64,000 nt of DNA from Sophora flavescens (GCA_030762895.1 CM061069.1:21343630-21407629); one strand, 5' to 3'. Positions 11,664-22,712 are shown, counted from the first letter of the stretch. Notes: generated by a model from the sequence alone, not told the origin. Translations and numbers: made by a program.

Positions 11664-12785
11664 CTAAGAGGGTGCTTTAAGAGGGATGGAAACTGTTTGA
11701 CGATCAAAGTCTCCTCCAAGGTAGTGCTTAAGCCTTTGCCCATTAACAGTGAAGGTTCCTCCGGATGATGGATCTTCCAATTCAACCGAACCAAATGGGG
11801 AAACTGACTTGACATGGAATGAACCCGACCACCTTGATCTCAACTTGCCCGGAAATAGCTTGAGACGTGAGTTAAAGAGCAAAACTGATTGGCCTTCTTC
11901 AAAATGCTTGGGAAGAATGTACTTATCATGCCAAAACTTTGTTCTTTCCTTATAGATTCTTGCACTCTCATATGCCAAAAGTCGGAATTCATCCAACTCA
12001 TTCAATTGCAACTGTCTATTGTCCATAGCCAGCTTCGTATCGAAGTTCAAGGCTTTCACTACCCAAAAAGCACGATGTTGGAGCTCTACCGGAAGGTGAC
12101 ATGATTTTCCAAACACTAATTGGTAGGGTGACATACCAATAGGTGTTTTATATGCAGTCCGATAGGCCCAAAGTGCATCATCCAGCTTCTTTGCCCAATC
12201 CTTTCTTGCATTATTCACTGTTTTCTCCAAGATCCTTTTTAATTCTCGATTGGACAACTCCACTTGCCCACTGGTTTGCGGGTGGTATGGTGTGGCAACT
12301 TTATGATTGACCCCAAACTTGGCAAGCACCGCATTGAACTCTTTGTTGCAAAAATGAGTACCCCCATCACTAATAATGGCTCTGGGGGTTCCAAATTGGG
12401 TAAAAATATTCTTCCTCACAAAACTGACCACTGTTTTTGCATCATCTTTCATAGTTGGGATAGCTTCTACCCATTTACTCACATAGTCAATCGCAACCAG
12501 AATATACTTGTTGTTGTGGGATGATGGGAAAGGACCCATGAAGTCGATCCCCCACACATCAAAGAGCTCCACTTCTAAAATACCCTTCAAAGGCATCTCA
12601 TTTCTCTTGGATATACTTCCGGTTCTTTGGCACTTGTCACACTTCATTACCCAAGCTCTAGAGTCTTTAAAGATGGTAGGCCAAAACAAACCACTTTGCA
12701 AGATTTTCATGGCGGTTCTCTCACCACCAAAGTGTCCTCCATAAGGTGAGTTGTGGCAATGAGTCAAAACCCCATTAATCTCTTC
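11664..12785 (-). pseudogene. Pol integrase domain, element A
   Basis: The 367-codon frame 12767-11664 encodes integrase, which inserts the double-stranded cDNA into the chromosome. An HHCC-type zinc region covers about residues 1-50 (THCHNSPYGGH, then CDKC at 43-46). The catalytic triad is visible as D75 (WGID), D134 (ISDGG) and E170 (GQVE), with 35 residues between the last two. A C-terminal region with LRSRWSGSF follows. The frame is separated from the upstream RNase H part by a stop near 12784, so it belongs to a broken polyprotein, not an independent gene. No chromodomain is visible, as expected for Athila. Confidence 0.92.
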
Positions 12786-13358
12786 TTATGGAATACATCT
12801 TCTCAGAATTCCATCCGAACCTCTTTTGAAAAGGTAAGGTTCATCCCATACATAGTATTTAGAATCATGGATGAGCTTCTTCCTTTGTTGTGCATTGATG
12901 TCCTTCGGAATCTTGTTGGCGGCCTTGTAATTTGCAACGTCCGCAAACCAAGGTGCCACTTGCACCCTAAACAACCTCTCATCCGGGAATTCTTCTTGAA
13001 TTGGCAACTCATCTTTTGCTTGAATATCTGCTGCTGGAAGCCTAGACAAAAGGTCGGCTACCACATTCTCCACTCATTTCTTGTCCTTTATATCTAAATG
13101 AAATTCTTGGAGCAATAGTACCCAGCTAATGAGCCTTGGTTTGGCATCCTGTTTAGTCATGAGATACTTCAAAGCAGAATGGTCAGTGTACACAATGGTT
13201 TTAGAGCCAATCAAGTAAGATCTAAACTTATCAAATGCAAACACCACAGCAAGCAATTCTTTTTCAGTCGTGGTATAGTTCAATTGAGCATCATTCAGCA
13301 CACGACTGGCATAGTAAATAACATGCAACACTTTATTTTTCCGTTGACCCAAAATGGC
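12786..13358 (-). pseudogene. Pol RNase H and connection region, element A
   Basis: Two adjoining open stretches, 13352-13074 and 13073-12786, continue the pol frame. The first contains the RNase H pattern (YYASRVLNDAQLNYTTTEKE, VYTDHSALKYLM); the second begins ENVVADLLSRL, the usual RNase H end, and leads towards integrase. Stops at about 13359 and 13074 both replace positions that are usually glycine, compatible with a single GGA-to-TGA change at each. This part would degrade the RNA template during reverse transcription. It is inactive as written. Confidence 0.88.
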
Positions 13359-15827
13359 TCACACCGCATAGTCGCTTGCATCACACATTAACTCAAATGG
13401 CAAACTCCAATCTGGAGGTGCAATGACTTGTGCGGTGGTGAGTTTTTCCTTTAAAAGTTGGAAAGCATGCATGCAATCATCGTCAAACACAAAAGGAGTA
13501 TCAACTACCAAAAGTTTGCACAAGGGTTTCACAATCTTTGAAAAGTCTTTTATAAATCTCCTATAGAAACCAGCATGCCCAAAGAAGCTTCTAACACCTT
13601 TCACATTCATGGGAGGAGGAAGTTTTTCGATTACTTCAATTTTTGCCTTATCAACTTCTATCCCCCATGATGAAATCTTATGACCAAGAACTATACCTTC
13701 CCTAACCATGAAATGACATTTTTCCCAATTTAGGACAAGGTTAGTTTCTTGGCATCTTTTCAAAACACATGCAAGATTTTTCAGACAATCATCAAAAGAG
13801 TTACCAAATACGGAAAAATCATCCATAAATACCTCAATAAATTTTTCAGTCATGTCAGAGAATATGGAAAGCATGCACCTTTGAAAAGTGGCAGGTGCAT
13901 TACACAACCCGAATGGCATCCTCCGATATGCATAGACACCATAGGGACAAGTGAAAGCGGTCTTCTCTTGGTCCTTTGGGTCAACCACAATTTGGTTATA
14001 CCCTGAGTATCTGTCAAGGAAGCAATAAAAGGCATGGCCCACCAACCTCTCTAGCATTTGATCAATGAAAGGCAAGGGAAAATGATCTTTTCTTGTAGCC
14101 TCATTCAATCTTCTATAGTCAATACACACCCTCCATCCGGAAACGGTCCTTGAGGGGATGAGTTCATTTTTATCATTTGCAACAACCGTCGTCCCCCCTT
14201 TCTTTGGAACAACTTGGACCTGACTCACCCATGGACTATCGGAGATTGGATAAATTATACCCACATCCAAGAGCTTCACAACCTCCTTCCTTACAACTTC
14301 TTTCATGTTTGGGTTAAGTCTTCTTTGGGGTTGTCTGACCGGCTTAAAATTTTCTTCCAAAAGGATTTTGTGCATACAAAATGAGGGACTTATTCCTTTC
14401 AATTCGGACATAGACCACCCAATTGCGGATTTGTGCTCTCTAAGCACTCTCAACAACTTCTCTTCCTCTAAAGAGTTCAATCCGCTACTAATGATCACTG
14501 GGAATGAAGAATTCACTCCAAGGAAAGCATAACGGAGATGGGATGGAAGTTCATTCAACTCTAGCCTAGGTGTTTCACCCTTGTCTTCAATCTGCACATC
14601 CTCCACAACTTTGTCTTCCTCATTATTCAAAACTGGACAGGCTTCAAGGGATTTAACCATGACCTCAACTTCTTCCTCATATATCTCTTCTTCTATATTC
14701 TCAACCATAAGAGCCGCTTCCAATGAATCTTCAAAAGTTTGTTTAACACTCTTGTTAGTCAATGAATCAACAAGGTCCACACTCATACATGTATCTTTGT
14801 CTCTTGGATGTCTCATTGCTTCAAAAACGTTGAAGGTGACCTTTTCATCTTGGACTCTAAGCACCAACTTCCCTTGATTTACATCGATCAAAGCCCTACC
14901 CGTGGCTAGGAATGGTCTTCCAAGAATCAATGGAGTCTCACTATCTTCCGTAATATCCAACACCACAAAGTCCACCGGGAAGATGAACTTGTCTACTTTT
15001 ACCAATAAATCCTCCACTACACCATAAGGATATGTAATGGAGCGATCCGCCAATCGGAGAGAAATCCCGGTTGGCTTAACTTCACCAATTCCCAACTTCT
15101 TGAAAATGGAGAGAGGAATAAGATTGATACTTGCACCAAGATCACACAAGGCTCTTCCAATGTTCAAATGACCAATAGCACATGGAATAGTAAAGCTACC
15201 CGGATCCTTCATCTTCACCGGTAACTTCCTTTGGACTATGGCACTACATTCTTCCGTGAGCATGACCGTCTCCTCCTTCCACTTCCTTTTGTTATAAAGA
15301 ATCTCCTTCATAAACTTGGCATAGGAAGGCATTTGTTGATGAGCTTCGGCAAAAGTTATGTTGATTTGCAGCTTTTTGAACACATCCAAGAACTTAGAGA
15401 ATTGTTGATCCTTTACCTCCTTCTTCAACCTTTGAGGATAGGGTATCTTGAAATACGGTGGCAACTCCTTAGGATTGTCAACTTCTTCAAGAATTTGCCT
15501 TTTAGTCTTCTTTCTTGCAAACTCTTCATCCACCAATTTTTCTCTCTCTGGTTTTTCAACTTCAACAACAATAGGACTAGAGGTAGTGGCTTGGGAAGTC
15601 TCTCGTTCTTCATTGGTTGCATCTTCAATGATCACCTCATCAACTCCCTCATCAAATCTCTTTTCTTTTCTCTCTTCATTTTTTTCTTGTGGGACTACCA
15701 CCTTCCCACTTCTTATAGTAATTGCCTTGAAATCCTCCTTTGGATTCTTCTCGGTATCTCCCGGCAATTTTCCTTGAGGTCTCTCCGTCATTTGCTTTGC
15801 CAATTGGCCTATTTGGTGTTCTAGATT
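13359..15827 (-). pseudogene. Pol protease and reverse transcriptase, element A
   Basis: The 814-codon open frame encodes an aspartic protease with DLGAS at residues 221-225, followed by ILGRPFLATGRA at about 293-304, and reverse transcriptase from about residue 480 to the end: WRVCIDYRRLN (557-567), FLDRYSGYNQI (595-605; the usual FLDGYS has Arg here), MPFGLCNAPATFQ, and the catalytic box FMDD (659-662) followed by FSVFG. The frame is the same as gag, separated only by the TAG at 15828-15830. It ends at a stop inside the RNase H start. The protease would cleave the polyprotein; RT copies the element RNA into cDNA. Confidence 0.93.
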
Positions 15828-16922
15828 CTAGATGGAGGATTCTTGATTCTTCATATTAGCTTGAGTTGCTTGCATGAATTGGGCTAGAATATTCTCCAAA
15901 TTGCTTGAATTCTCTTGAGGAGGCTTTGCTTGAGAACTTGAGCCTTGCCCTTGTCTCCAACCAAAGTTAGGATGGCTACGCCACCCCGGATTGTAGGTGT
16001 TAGAGAAAGGATCATGCTTAGGCCCTTGGTTTCCCATGTAGTTCACTTCTTCTTGCCCCGGACCTCCAACCACACTGATTTCACAATTGCCGTTGGCATG
16101 GTTACCTCCACAGAAGTCACACACTGAGACGGCTTGAACTTGGACCGCTTGTAATTGAGAATTTTGTAGTTGAATGGACCCCAATTGCTTGGTAAGAGTG
16201 GCCATTTGCGCCCTAAGAGCACTAACTTCATCAAGCTCCAAAACACCTCTCTTGGCCAATGATCGAGAACTAGGCATTTGATAATCATTATTAGCCATAG
16301 TTTCAATCAAGGCCTTTGCTTCATTGGGTGTCTTTTGACTCAATGTTCCACATGCAGCCGCTTCAATCATACTTCTAGAATTTCGGTTGAGACCATTGGC
16401 AAAGGTTGCAACTTGCTGCCATGTTTCTAACTCATGATTTGGACAAGCGGTAAGCAAAGATTTGAACCTCTCCCATGCTTCATAAAGTGATTCGCCATCC
16501 CTTTGTGCAAAAGCATTGATCTCCGATCTCAACTTGATCATTCTAGATGGAGGGAAGAAACGAGATAAGAACTTGCTCACCAAATCATTCCAAGTAATAA
16601 TGCTCCCATGAGGATGGAATTGAAGCCATGACTTAGCTCTATCCCTCAAAGAGAAAGGGAAAAGCCTTAAACGAATAGCCTCGTCGGAAGCTCCATTCAG
16701 CTTGATAGTATCACATAACTCAATAAATGTGCCAATGTGAGAATGAGGGTCTTCACTCTCTAAACCTCCAAATTGATTTTGCTGCACAAGATTGAGAAGT
16801 GATGCCTTTATCTCAAAGTTGTTACAAGCCACTGCAGGTCTAACAATTGGAGTTCCACATCTATCGACTCTAGGGGAAGTATAGTCCCCCATTGTCCTCC
16901 TTTGTTCATTGTTGTCAGCCAT
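15828..16922 (-). CDS. Gag (capsid-like) protein, element A
   Basis: A 364-codon frame starts at an ATG (MADNNEQRRTMGDY) about 350 bases downstream of the primer-binding site. It has the Athila gag core: FEIKASLLNLVQQNQFGG at about residues 35-52 and LRLFPFSLRDRAKSWLQF near 85-102, then a short zinc motif CDFCGGNHANGNC (C-X2-C-X3-H-X4-C). Gag packages element RNA in virus-like particles. The frame ends at TAG, and the same reading frame continues directly into protease, so gag and pol were probably one polyprotein. Element C has glutamine (CAG) at the matching place, so this TAG is more likely a C-to-T nonsense mutation than a programmed readthrough stop. Confidence 0.88.
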   Translation of the reverse strand: MADNNEQRRTMGDYTSPRVDRCGTPIVRPAVACNNFEIKASLLNLVQQNQFGGLESEDPHSHIGTFIELCDTIKLNGASDEAIRLRLFPFSLRDRAKSWLQFHPHGSIITWNDLVSKFLSRFFPPSRMIKLRSEINAFAQRDGESLYEAWERFKSLLTACPNHELETWQQVATFANGLNRNSRSMIEAAACGTLSQKTPNEAKALIETMANNDYQMPSSRSLAKRGVLELDEVSALRAQMATLTKQLGSIQLQNSQLQAVQVQAVSVCDFCGGNHANGNCEISVVGGPGQEEVNYMGNQGPKHDPFSNTYNPGWRSHPNFGWRQGQGSSSQAKPPQENSSNLENILAQFMQATQANMKNQESSI

Positions 16923-17275
16923 GGTGACAATTGATACTTCAACTTGCTATTCTTGTACACTTGGTAACTCAACTTGTGGTTCTTGCACTGTAGAAGATGC
17001 TTCTTCTCTATTTCTTGGTTTGGCTTCCTTTCTATTCTGTCTACAAAACTGCTCGATTTCCAGTTCGAATTGAAGTTCACCTGGGTCAATTGTACCTCGC
17101 ATACACGGAAACAAACAGAACAGAACAGCAACAAATATCGCAAGTACAAGTCAAACTTCAAGTGGACAATTATGCAGTTACAATGAAAACAGAAAAAAAA
17201 AAATAGCAGTAGGAAAGCAAGGGAAAAATGTCTAAATTAGGAGTCCCATTTGGTACTCATGATATTGACACACCG
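16923..17275 (-). other. 5' leader of element A
   Basis: About 350 bases between the primer-binding site and the gag ATG. A frame overlapping it (from 17161) lacks a domain and is not called. Confidence 0.8.
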
Positions 17276-17294
17276 ATCTCCGGCAACGGAGCCA
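17276..17294 (-). promoter_or_regulatory. Primer-binding site (tRNA-Asp type), element A
   Basis: In element sense it reads TGGCTCCGTTGCCGGAGAT, matching the complement of the plant tRNA-Asp 3' end (TGGCGCCGTTGCCGGGGAT) with two changes. It lies six bases inside the 5' LTR boundary at 17301. Confidence 0.9.
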
Positions 17295-17300
17295 AAAACT

Positions 17301-18603
17301 TGTTGGACGATTCTAGGCAAGTATACCTAGTCGCACAAGTAATACGGTGGTGAGACCGGATATCGTTCTCAGGGATCGCAGACAAGTACCACTTCGCAAA
17401 TCGGACTACTATCTAGACGATCGTTTGGATGGAAGGGAGTTCTTAACATGTAACAAAACAGACAAGAATAAAATGTTTTTTGGTCTTTTAGGAATTTTAA
17501 CAAACACTTAACAAGCAAGAAGAGATGTGATTAACAAATGGATAAAATTGTCAGGGTTAGACTACACTAATCCTCCCTTGATTGCAATGAAATGGTTATT
17601 AACACAAGTCCTAATTCAATTATGACAATCAAGCCTTTTGAAATGCTCAAACCCTAGTGTCTTAGGTGGAATGAGCCTAAAATCCCAAAATAACCCTAAT
17701 GTCTTAGGTGGATTAACCTGAGATTTTGAATAAAGAGCCAAGACTTATAAGATTGCAAGCACCCCAAGACCTATTCCTAGATTCTTGAACCACTTGGCAT
17801 TTGATTCATGAGCATGCCTTAACATCAATTTTTCAATTGTCTATCAAAGCAACATATCATTCCATGGATGATCAAGCCAAGAAAAGCATTAAGCATAGAA
17901 TCAAATACTCATAAAGAATTAGAAACTTATATTAACACCAAATCAAGAGACAACCAAGTTCAGAAAAGCAAACATCTAACCCCAACAACAAGGGGTTTAG
18001 CTACTCATGATAAATGAAAATACAAAAGAGAAAGAGATAAGGGATGAAGAAAACTCCATAGAAGAATCCTCCAATCTTCTTGCAGTCCAAGAGCAGAGAA
18101 AACATCTCCTTTAGGGTTCCCAGCCGCCTAGGGTAATTGTTTGCTTCAGAGAGTGATGTCTTTTGTTCTGCCCAGATGCCTATTTATAGATTAGACGCGC
18201 GTCACGGCCGTGACGGCCATCACGGCCAGGCCGTGATCGGTTCTGTCTGGTTCAACTAGCAGGTCACGGCCGTGATGGGCATCACGGCTAGGCCGTGACC
18301 AATTCTGACTTCAGGCTTCTTTTCTTTCCAGCTTTGCTTGATCATGTCCGTGATGGTCATCACGGCTAGGCCGTGATGGGCTCTGTTTGGTACATTTTCT
18401 TCACTTTTCAAGCTCTATCTTCATCCGAGCTCCATCATGGTCAATCTTGACCATTTTTCCCTAAATTCCTGCAAAACAACACCACGAAACCGCCTTACCT
18501 GCTCCAAGATAAAAACTAACTAAAAATCAAATTAAATATGCCTAGACTATATGAAAATGCATGTAAAATGTACATGAAATATGAGGTGAAATCACACTCA
18601 TCA
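17301..18603 (-). mobile_element. 5' LTR of Athila element A
   Basis: 1303 bp, TG...CA, matching 8561-9864 throughout with scattered substitutions. GC-rich boxes lie at about 18197-18386. Beyond its outer (U3) end at 18603 lie AAT and an inverted LTR piece, not the target duplication directly. Confidence 0.93.
18197..18386. repeat. Three GC-rich box pairs in 5' LTR
   Basis: Same three units as in the 3' LTR, better preserved: TCACGGCCGTGA palindromes followed by ATCACGGC-N3-GCCGTGAT hairpins. Confidence 0.9.
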
Positions 18604-18691
18604 AATCCATCCAAACGATCGTCTAGATAGTAGTCCGATTTGCGAAGTGGTACTTGTCCGCGATCCCTGAGAACGATATCCGGTCTCACCA
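18604..18691 (+). repeat. Inverted LTR fragment inside the TSD of element A
   Basis: 18607-18691 (85 bp) is the reverse complement of LTR positions 17348-17432, the region 48-132 bases from the U5 end. The three preceding bases, AAT, equal those adjoining the LTR at the polypurine tract (9865-9867). The outer end is CACCA followed by the target duplication tttaa. At 'cgcggac' the fragment agrees with the 3' LTR where the 5' LTR has 'cgcagac', so it is as old as the insertion. Confidence 0.88.
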
Positions 18692-18696
18692 TTTAA

Positions 18697-19403
18697 CCTT
18701 TTGGTGACCATCCCCAACAACCTCTTTAGTCCAAGTCTTCAATTCTGTTTTCAAGTTCTTTAACTTCTGTGCAAGGATGAACATTGGATAGCCTACAACT
18801 TTCCTGTTCCTAACTTCTGAAATCAGTCTTTTGCAATATGGATGATCAACCCACATGCTCATAAATTTAAACTGAGAAGGAAAGGAATGTTGGCCTTTCT
18901 TCATAGTTAGCAAAAGTGGATAATGGTCAGACCTGTTTCTGGTTAAAGTACATCAGACCTGTTTCTGATTAGAGTACAACAAGCAGTGTTGTCCCAATAG
19001 TTTAGCCAATAGTCATTGCAAACTGCTCGATCCAGTCTCTTTTCACAAAAGGAGGCTCCTCTTCTCCCATTTGCCCATGTATAATCTGAACCTCTTGTTA
19101 AAACATGAGTGAGATTGCGACAATCAGTCCAAATTCTGAAATCATCACAAGAGGCTTGAGAGGGCAGATTGCCACCTCTTTTCTCATGAGCTCCCAGTAT
19201 GGCATTGAAATCTCCAATGCAACACCAAGGGCCTACATTGTTTTATTGTAACAGAAGCAATTCATTCCAAAGGGATCTTCTTTGCATGTGTGTAATGCTT
19301 GCATAAATGGATGAAATGAAAACTTGTTGATTCTCCCAAATAACCGAGAATGAGACATGCTGCTTGGAGGCTTGAATCAGAGCTGGGTTCAGGTTATCTT
19401 CAC
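18697..19403 (-). pseudogene. LINE ORF2 endonuclease, C-terminal part
   Basis: On the minus strand this encodes the AP-endonuclease-like domain of the LINE: SKQHVSFSVIWENQ, then WCCIGDFNAILGAHEKRGG (the GDFN active-site region), RGSDYTWANGRRG, and SDHYPLLL after a frame break. The domain nicks target DNA to start reverse transcription. A direct duplication of about 20 bases ('cagacctgtttctg..') at 18930-18975 and a stop before GPWCCIGD disrupt it. The frame 18913-18686 ends in HQKVK at the insertion site of element A. Confidence 0.85.
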
Positions 19404-19408
19404 ATAAG

Positions 19409-20671
19409 TGATAAATCATTTTGAGTCACCTTTTAGTATTGTATACTTGACCTAATTAATGTCTATATGTGTTTAATATTGGTGATTTGGCTGAGTTTTG
19501 CATTATTGGGTTTAATTGGGCTTAATTGCCAAACATTGTTAATTTTCGGATTTTTCATTCATCCTGACCTTGTTGTCTTGCGCAGAGCATAACTAAAGCT
19601 ACAGAAATCGGATTTGGGTGATCTTGGTGTCCCTAGAAAGCTAAGACGAAGATATAAAAATTTTTATTACAAGGATTGTCAAATTCAGCCAAATAAAGGC
19701 CAAACTGGGTCCCAAATTTTCTGATGCGGATCAGTTCGCAGTCCATGATGTTCCCTCACTTAAATGGGCATAACTTACTCATCTTAAGCCCAATTAAGGC
19801 GTATGATACCTTGTTGGAAAGCTTATTCAGAGAGCCTTAATTTGGGATACGGTTATATTAGGATTAAGGAGTATAATTAGCAGTTTAGTGCCTCACAAGT
19901 CAGAGACAAAATTAGACAACTTTTACAATCATTGTTTTTGCAAGTTTTCGATTTCTCTTCCCCTCTCTTCTCCCTTTTTTTTTAGTTTTCTGCACTTTGT
20001 TGGATGTTTTGTTTTTAAAGCTTATCCAATGTTGATGAATATGGAAGGCTAAACCTTTTATCAATCATAGACATTCCAGTAATTTGGTTTGAATTCCGAG
20101 TTCCTTACTTTTAATTTTTTTCAATTGCTTCTTCTCCTTTTCTCTTCTTTCAATTATGATTTGTGTTGTGAGTGTGATTACGCTTGATCTATGTCTGATT
20201 AGATGTAGATTTAGTTTTCATGATTGAATTATAATTCGGAATTAGGATTGATTAATCCAAAAATCTAATAGAGATTAGGAAACCGATTGATAACCTAGGT
20301 TAATTGAATTTGTGCATAAATCAACATTATTAGGGATTGCGATTGTGATTCCAATTTTGTTGTTTAAACCCTACATGATCATGGAGTAGATTTCAAATTA
20401 ACAGAGGAGGAGGGCAAACGAATTTATATCTTTTGGAACGATAACGAATTCTACCAAAGAACTTGACGTCATAAATTGATGTTTATAATTAATTGAATTT
20501 ATTTGTTTATTTCAAACTGTTTTCTCCTTGAAAATTTTGAAAACCCCCTTTCTCTAAAATTCTTGATTGGCAACAATTTTAAAGAACCTCGTGAGACGAC
20601 CAATGTTGTTTTGCGTTGTACTACAGTTTTTAATTACTATATTATTTTGACCCGTGTACGGCAACGGGTCA
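19409..20671 (+). mobile_element. 5' LTR of element L
   Basis: Starts TGATAAATCATTTTGAG, ends 'gtgtacggcaacgggtca'. No coding content. A T-run lies at 19975-19983. Confidence 0.92.
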
Positions 20672-20675
20672 AATT

Positions 20676-20695
20676 TGGCGCCGTTGCCGAGGATC
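20676..20695 (+). promoter_or_regulatory. Primer-binding site of element L
   Basis: TGGCGCCGTTGCCGAGGATC, four bases after the LTR, matches the tRNA-Asp 3' complement with one change (GGGG to GAGG). Confidence 0.92.
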
Positions 20696-20936
20696 TTTGA
20701 TTTTTATAAGTCATATTAGGAATTCTTTTTTTTTTTGAACTAGTTTTTGTTTGTTTTTTTTAGTCCCACAATATTCATCTTTGTTTTTTGCTATTTTTTT
20801 ATTTTTATTTTGCTATTTGGAGCTTATATGTGTGTGTCTTGAGCTCAAATGTTTATATCGTATTGATGACATTACATATTGTGATTGTCGTGATTGTGAA
20901 TCTTAGTACTTACCATGGATATTTGTATGCAAAATT
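20696..20936 (+). other. Leader of element L before the SIRE insertion
   Basis: T-rich leader. An ATG near 20914 is in frame with the open region that resumes at 29666 on the other side of the SIRE copy, so translation probably started here before the insertion. Confidence 0.6.
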
Positions 20937-21074
20937 TGTAAGACTAAGTCCTCATTCATGTTTTGATGTATGACAAACAAAAGTGTATTTTGCATAAGAT
21001 TTTTGATTTTGACTATGTACTTATTACGTGTTAAGTTGCATGCAAGATCACTCATGAAAAGAAAAATCAAGGAT

Positions 21075-21340
21075 TAAACAAGCAGACGTCCAACAAAGTA
21101 AAACAAGCAGACGTCCAACAAAGAGAAACAAGCAGACGTCCAACAAAGTAAAACAAGCAAACATCCAACAAAGTAAAACAAGCAGTCGTCCATCAAAGTA
21201 AAACAAGCAGACGTCCAACAAAGAGAAACAAGCAGACGCCCAACAAAGTAAAAGAACCAGACATCCATCAAAGTAAAACAAGCAGACGTCCAACAAAGAG
21301 AAACAAGTATACGTCCAATGAAGCGATAAAAAGCTGACGT
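21075..21340. repeat. 24-bp tandem repeat in SIRE 5' LTR
   Basis: About ten units of 'aagcagacgtccaacaaag' plus 'taaaac/agaaac'. The 3' LTR has a matching array at 28095-28300 with fewer units and a slightly different order, so unit number changed after insertion or during reverse transcription. Confidence 0.92.
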
Positions 21341-21359
21341 CCAATGAACTACTAAAAAT

Positions 21360-21760
21360 AACAAGAAGCTCGTGTCCACTAAAGTAACAAGAAGAGCTCG
21401 TCTACTGAACTACCATATGGAGCTCATCTACCAAATGGAGCTCGTCTGATGATGTGGCACATATAGCTCGTCTACTGAAGTACCACATAGAGCTCATCTA
21501 CTGAAACTAACAGAAGTGCGCGTCTACTGAAGCAACAAGAAGCGCTCGTCTGCTGATGTGGCACATGGAACTCATCTACCGAAGTAACAAGAAAAGCTCG
21601 TCTACTGAAGTAACAAAAAGCGCTCATCTACTAAAGTGGCATATTGAGCTCGTCTACTAAGGTTACGCTCTTTGGACTTACTAAGATCTTAATAAGAAGC
21701 TCCGTCCACAGACATGGCATATAAAGCTCGTCTACCAGTTGGAGCACGTCCAATTACCTT
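21360..21760. repeat. Second minisatellite, 'agctcgtctactgaag' units
   Basis: Imperfect 25-30 bp units (agctcgtctactgaag plus taacaagaa or taccacatgg variants). A matching block is at 28335-28740 in the 3' LTR. Confidence 0.85.
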
Positions 21761-22661
21761 GTATTAGTACTCCCGCCTGCTGACGTGGCAAATAGACTCG
21801 GCTATTCTTTCAGATAGAAACGGTTATTTTCAAGAAGGACGCAAACTCTACAAGAACCAACAGAATCTTATTTCAAGAACAAGAATCAAGAAAACATATT
21901 TGGTTAAATCAGATCCAAATCTGTTTTAATTGATCACAACGACTATAATTTGTTTTCTATATAAAGAGGGATCAAAGGAACACTTTTCAAGAAGAAGAAA
22001 AAAAGAAGAACAACAACCTTACTGATTCTGAAAAGTGAGAATACGAAAGATTCAAAAGCTTCCAAAAGGGCTTCGTCGTTGAGAGAAAAGTGTGATATTA
22101 CTTAGAACTTCAATTTGTATAATCAGACTTTTAGAGTCTTTCATCTACTCAATTCTTTCTGTGAATTAGTGTGATTAAGAGAGGGTATCTCTTAGTATTG
22201 AACAAGGATAGAAGGGATCCTTGGGTATAGAAAAGCAAGTGTGCTTTCTGGTGAATTCTTGAGCAAGGAGGTTATCCTCCTTGTGTTGCTGTAATTGGAA
22301 TTTTGTAATTACTGATTATAGTGGAGAAAACCACAGAGGTGTGGGACTGGATGTAGGCTTACCAGAGGAGGTAGCCAAACCAGGATAAATCAGTTTGCGT
22401 GTTCTTCTCATCTCTAAACTCCATATTACTTGTTATATGCACTTGTGTGTTGTTAATGAGTTTTAAGAATGCTTGTTAACTTGAATATTTGATCTACAAT
22501 CTGTGTTAAACTTGTTGTTACTTCTTATAATTCTTATTAACATCATTACTTGTTACATAACCTGATTCTTGGGAATTAAAATTGAGTGAAAACTAATTTT
22601 CTTTAAGAAAACTCTGTTTTGCTTTAAATTGTTGAAAAAGTTTTCAATATCTCAATTCACC

Positions 22662-22684
22662 CCCCACCCCCCCCCCCCCCCCCC
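22662..22684. repeat. Poly-C tract near the SIRE LTR end
   Basis: A nearly pure run of about 20 C follows 'ctcaattca'; the 3' LTR has a shorter run at 29627-29639. This position is typically C-rich in SIRE LTRs. Confidence 0.9.
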
Positions 22685-22712
22685 TCTTGAGATCGTAGCC
22701 ACTACCAACAAT

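Larger units (their letters stand above)
8561..18691 (-). mobile_element. Athila-type Ty3/gypsy element A, full length
   Basis: This element has both LTRs (8561-9864 and 17301-18603), a tRNA-Asp-type primer-binding site, gag and pol, and is flanked by tttaa (8556-8560 and 18692-18696). Gag ('LRLFPFSLRDRAKSWL'), protease DLGAS, RT FMDDFSVFG and tRNA-Asp-like PBS place it in the Athila lineage. No env-like frame is visible between pol and the 3' LTR. The right outer end carries an extra 88 bp (18604-18691), mostly an inverted piece of LTR, inside the duplication. Several in-frame stops make it non-coding-competent. In the first 190 bases the LTRs differ at about six positions, so insertion is moderately old. 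Confidence 0.93.
20937..22710 (+). mobile_element. 5' LTR of SIRE element
   Basis: 1774 bp from 'tgtaagactaag' to 'actaccaaca'. It contains two minisatellite blocks (21075-21340 and 21360-21760), the SIRE block 'gactggatgtaggcttacc', and a C-rich tract at 22662-22684 just before its end. Confidence 0.94.

Noticed and set aside
15231..15824. 197-codon plus-strand frame opposite pol
   Set aside because: Antisense shadow of the element A gag-pol frame, hydrophobic by codon complementarity.
21075..21340. CRISPR-like array
   Set aside because: Units are contiguous without unique spacers, in a plant retrotransposon LTR.
21048..21379. Repetitive Cys/Phe/Leu-rich minus-strand frames as membrane proteins
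   Set aside because: They are translations of the 24-bp minisatellite in the SIRE LTR; the same appears in the 3' LTR at 28074-28352.
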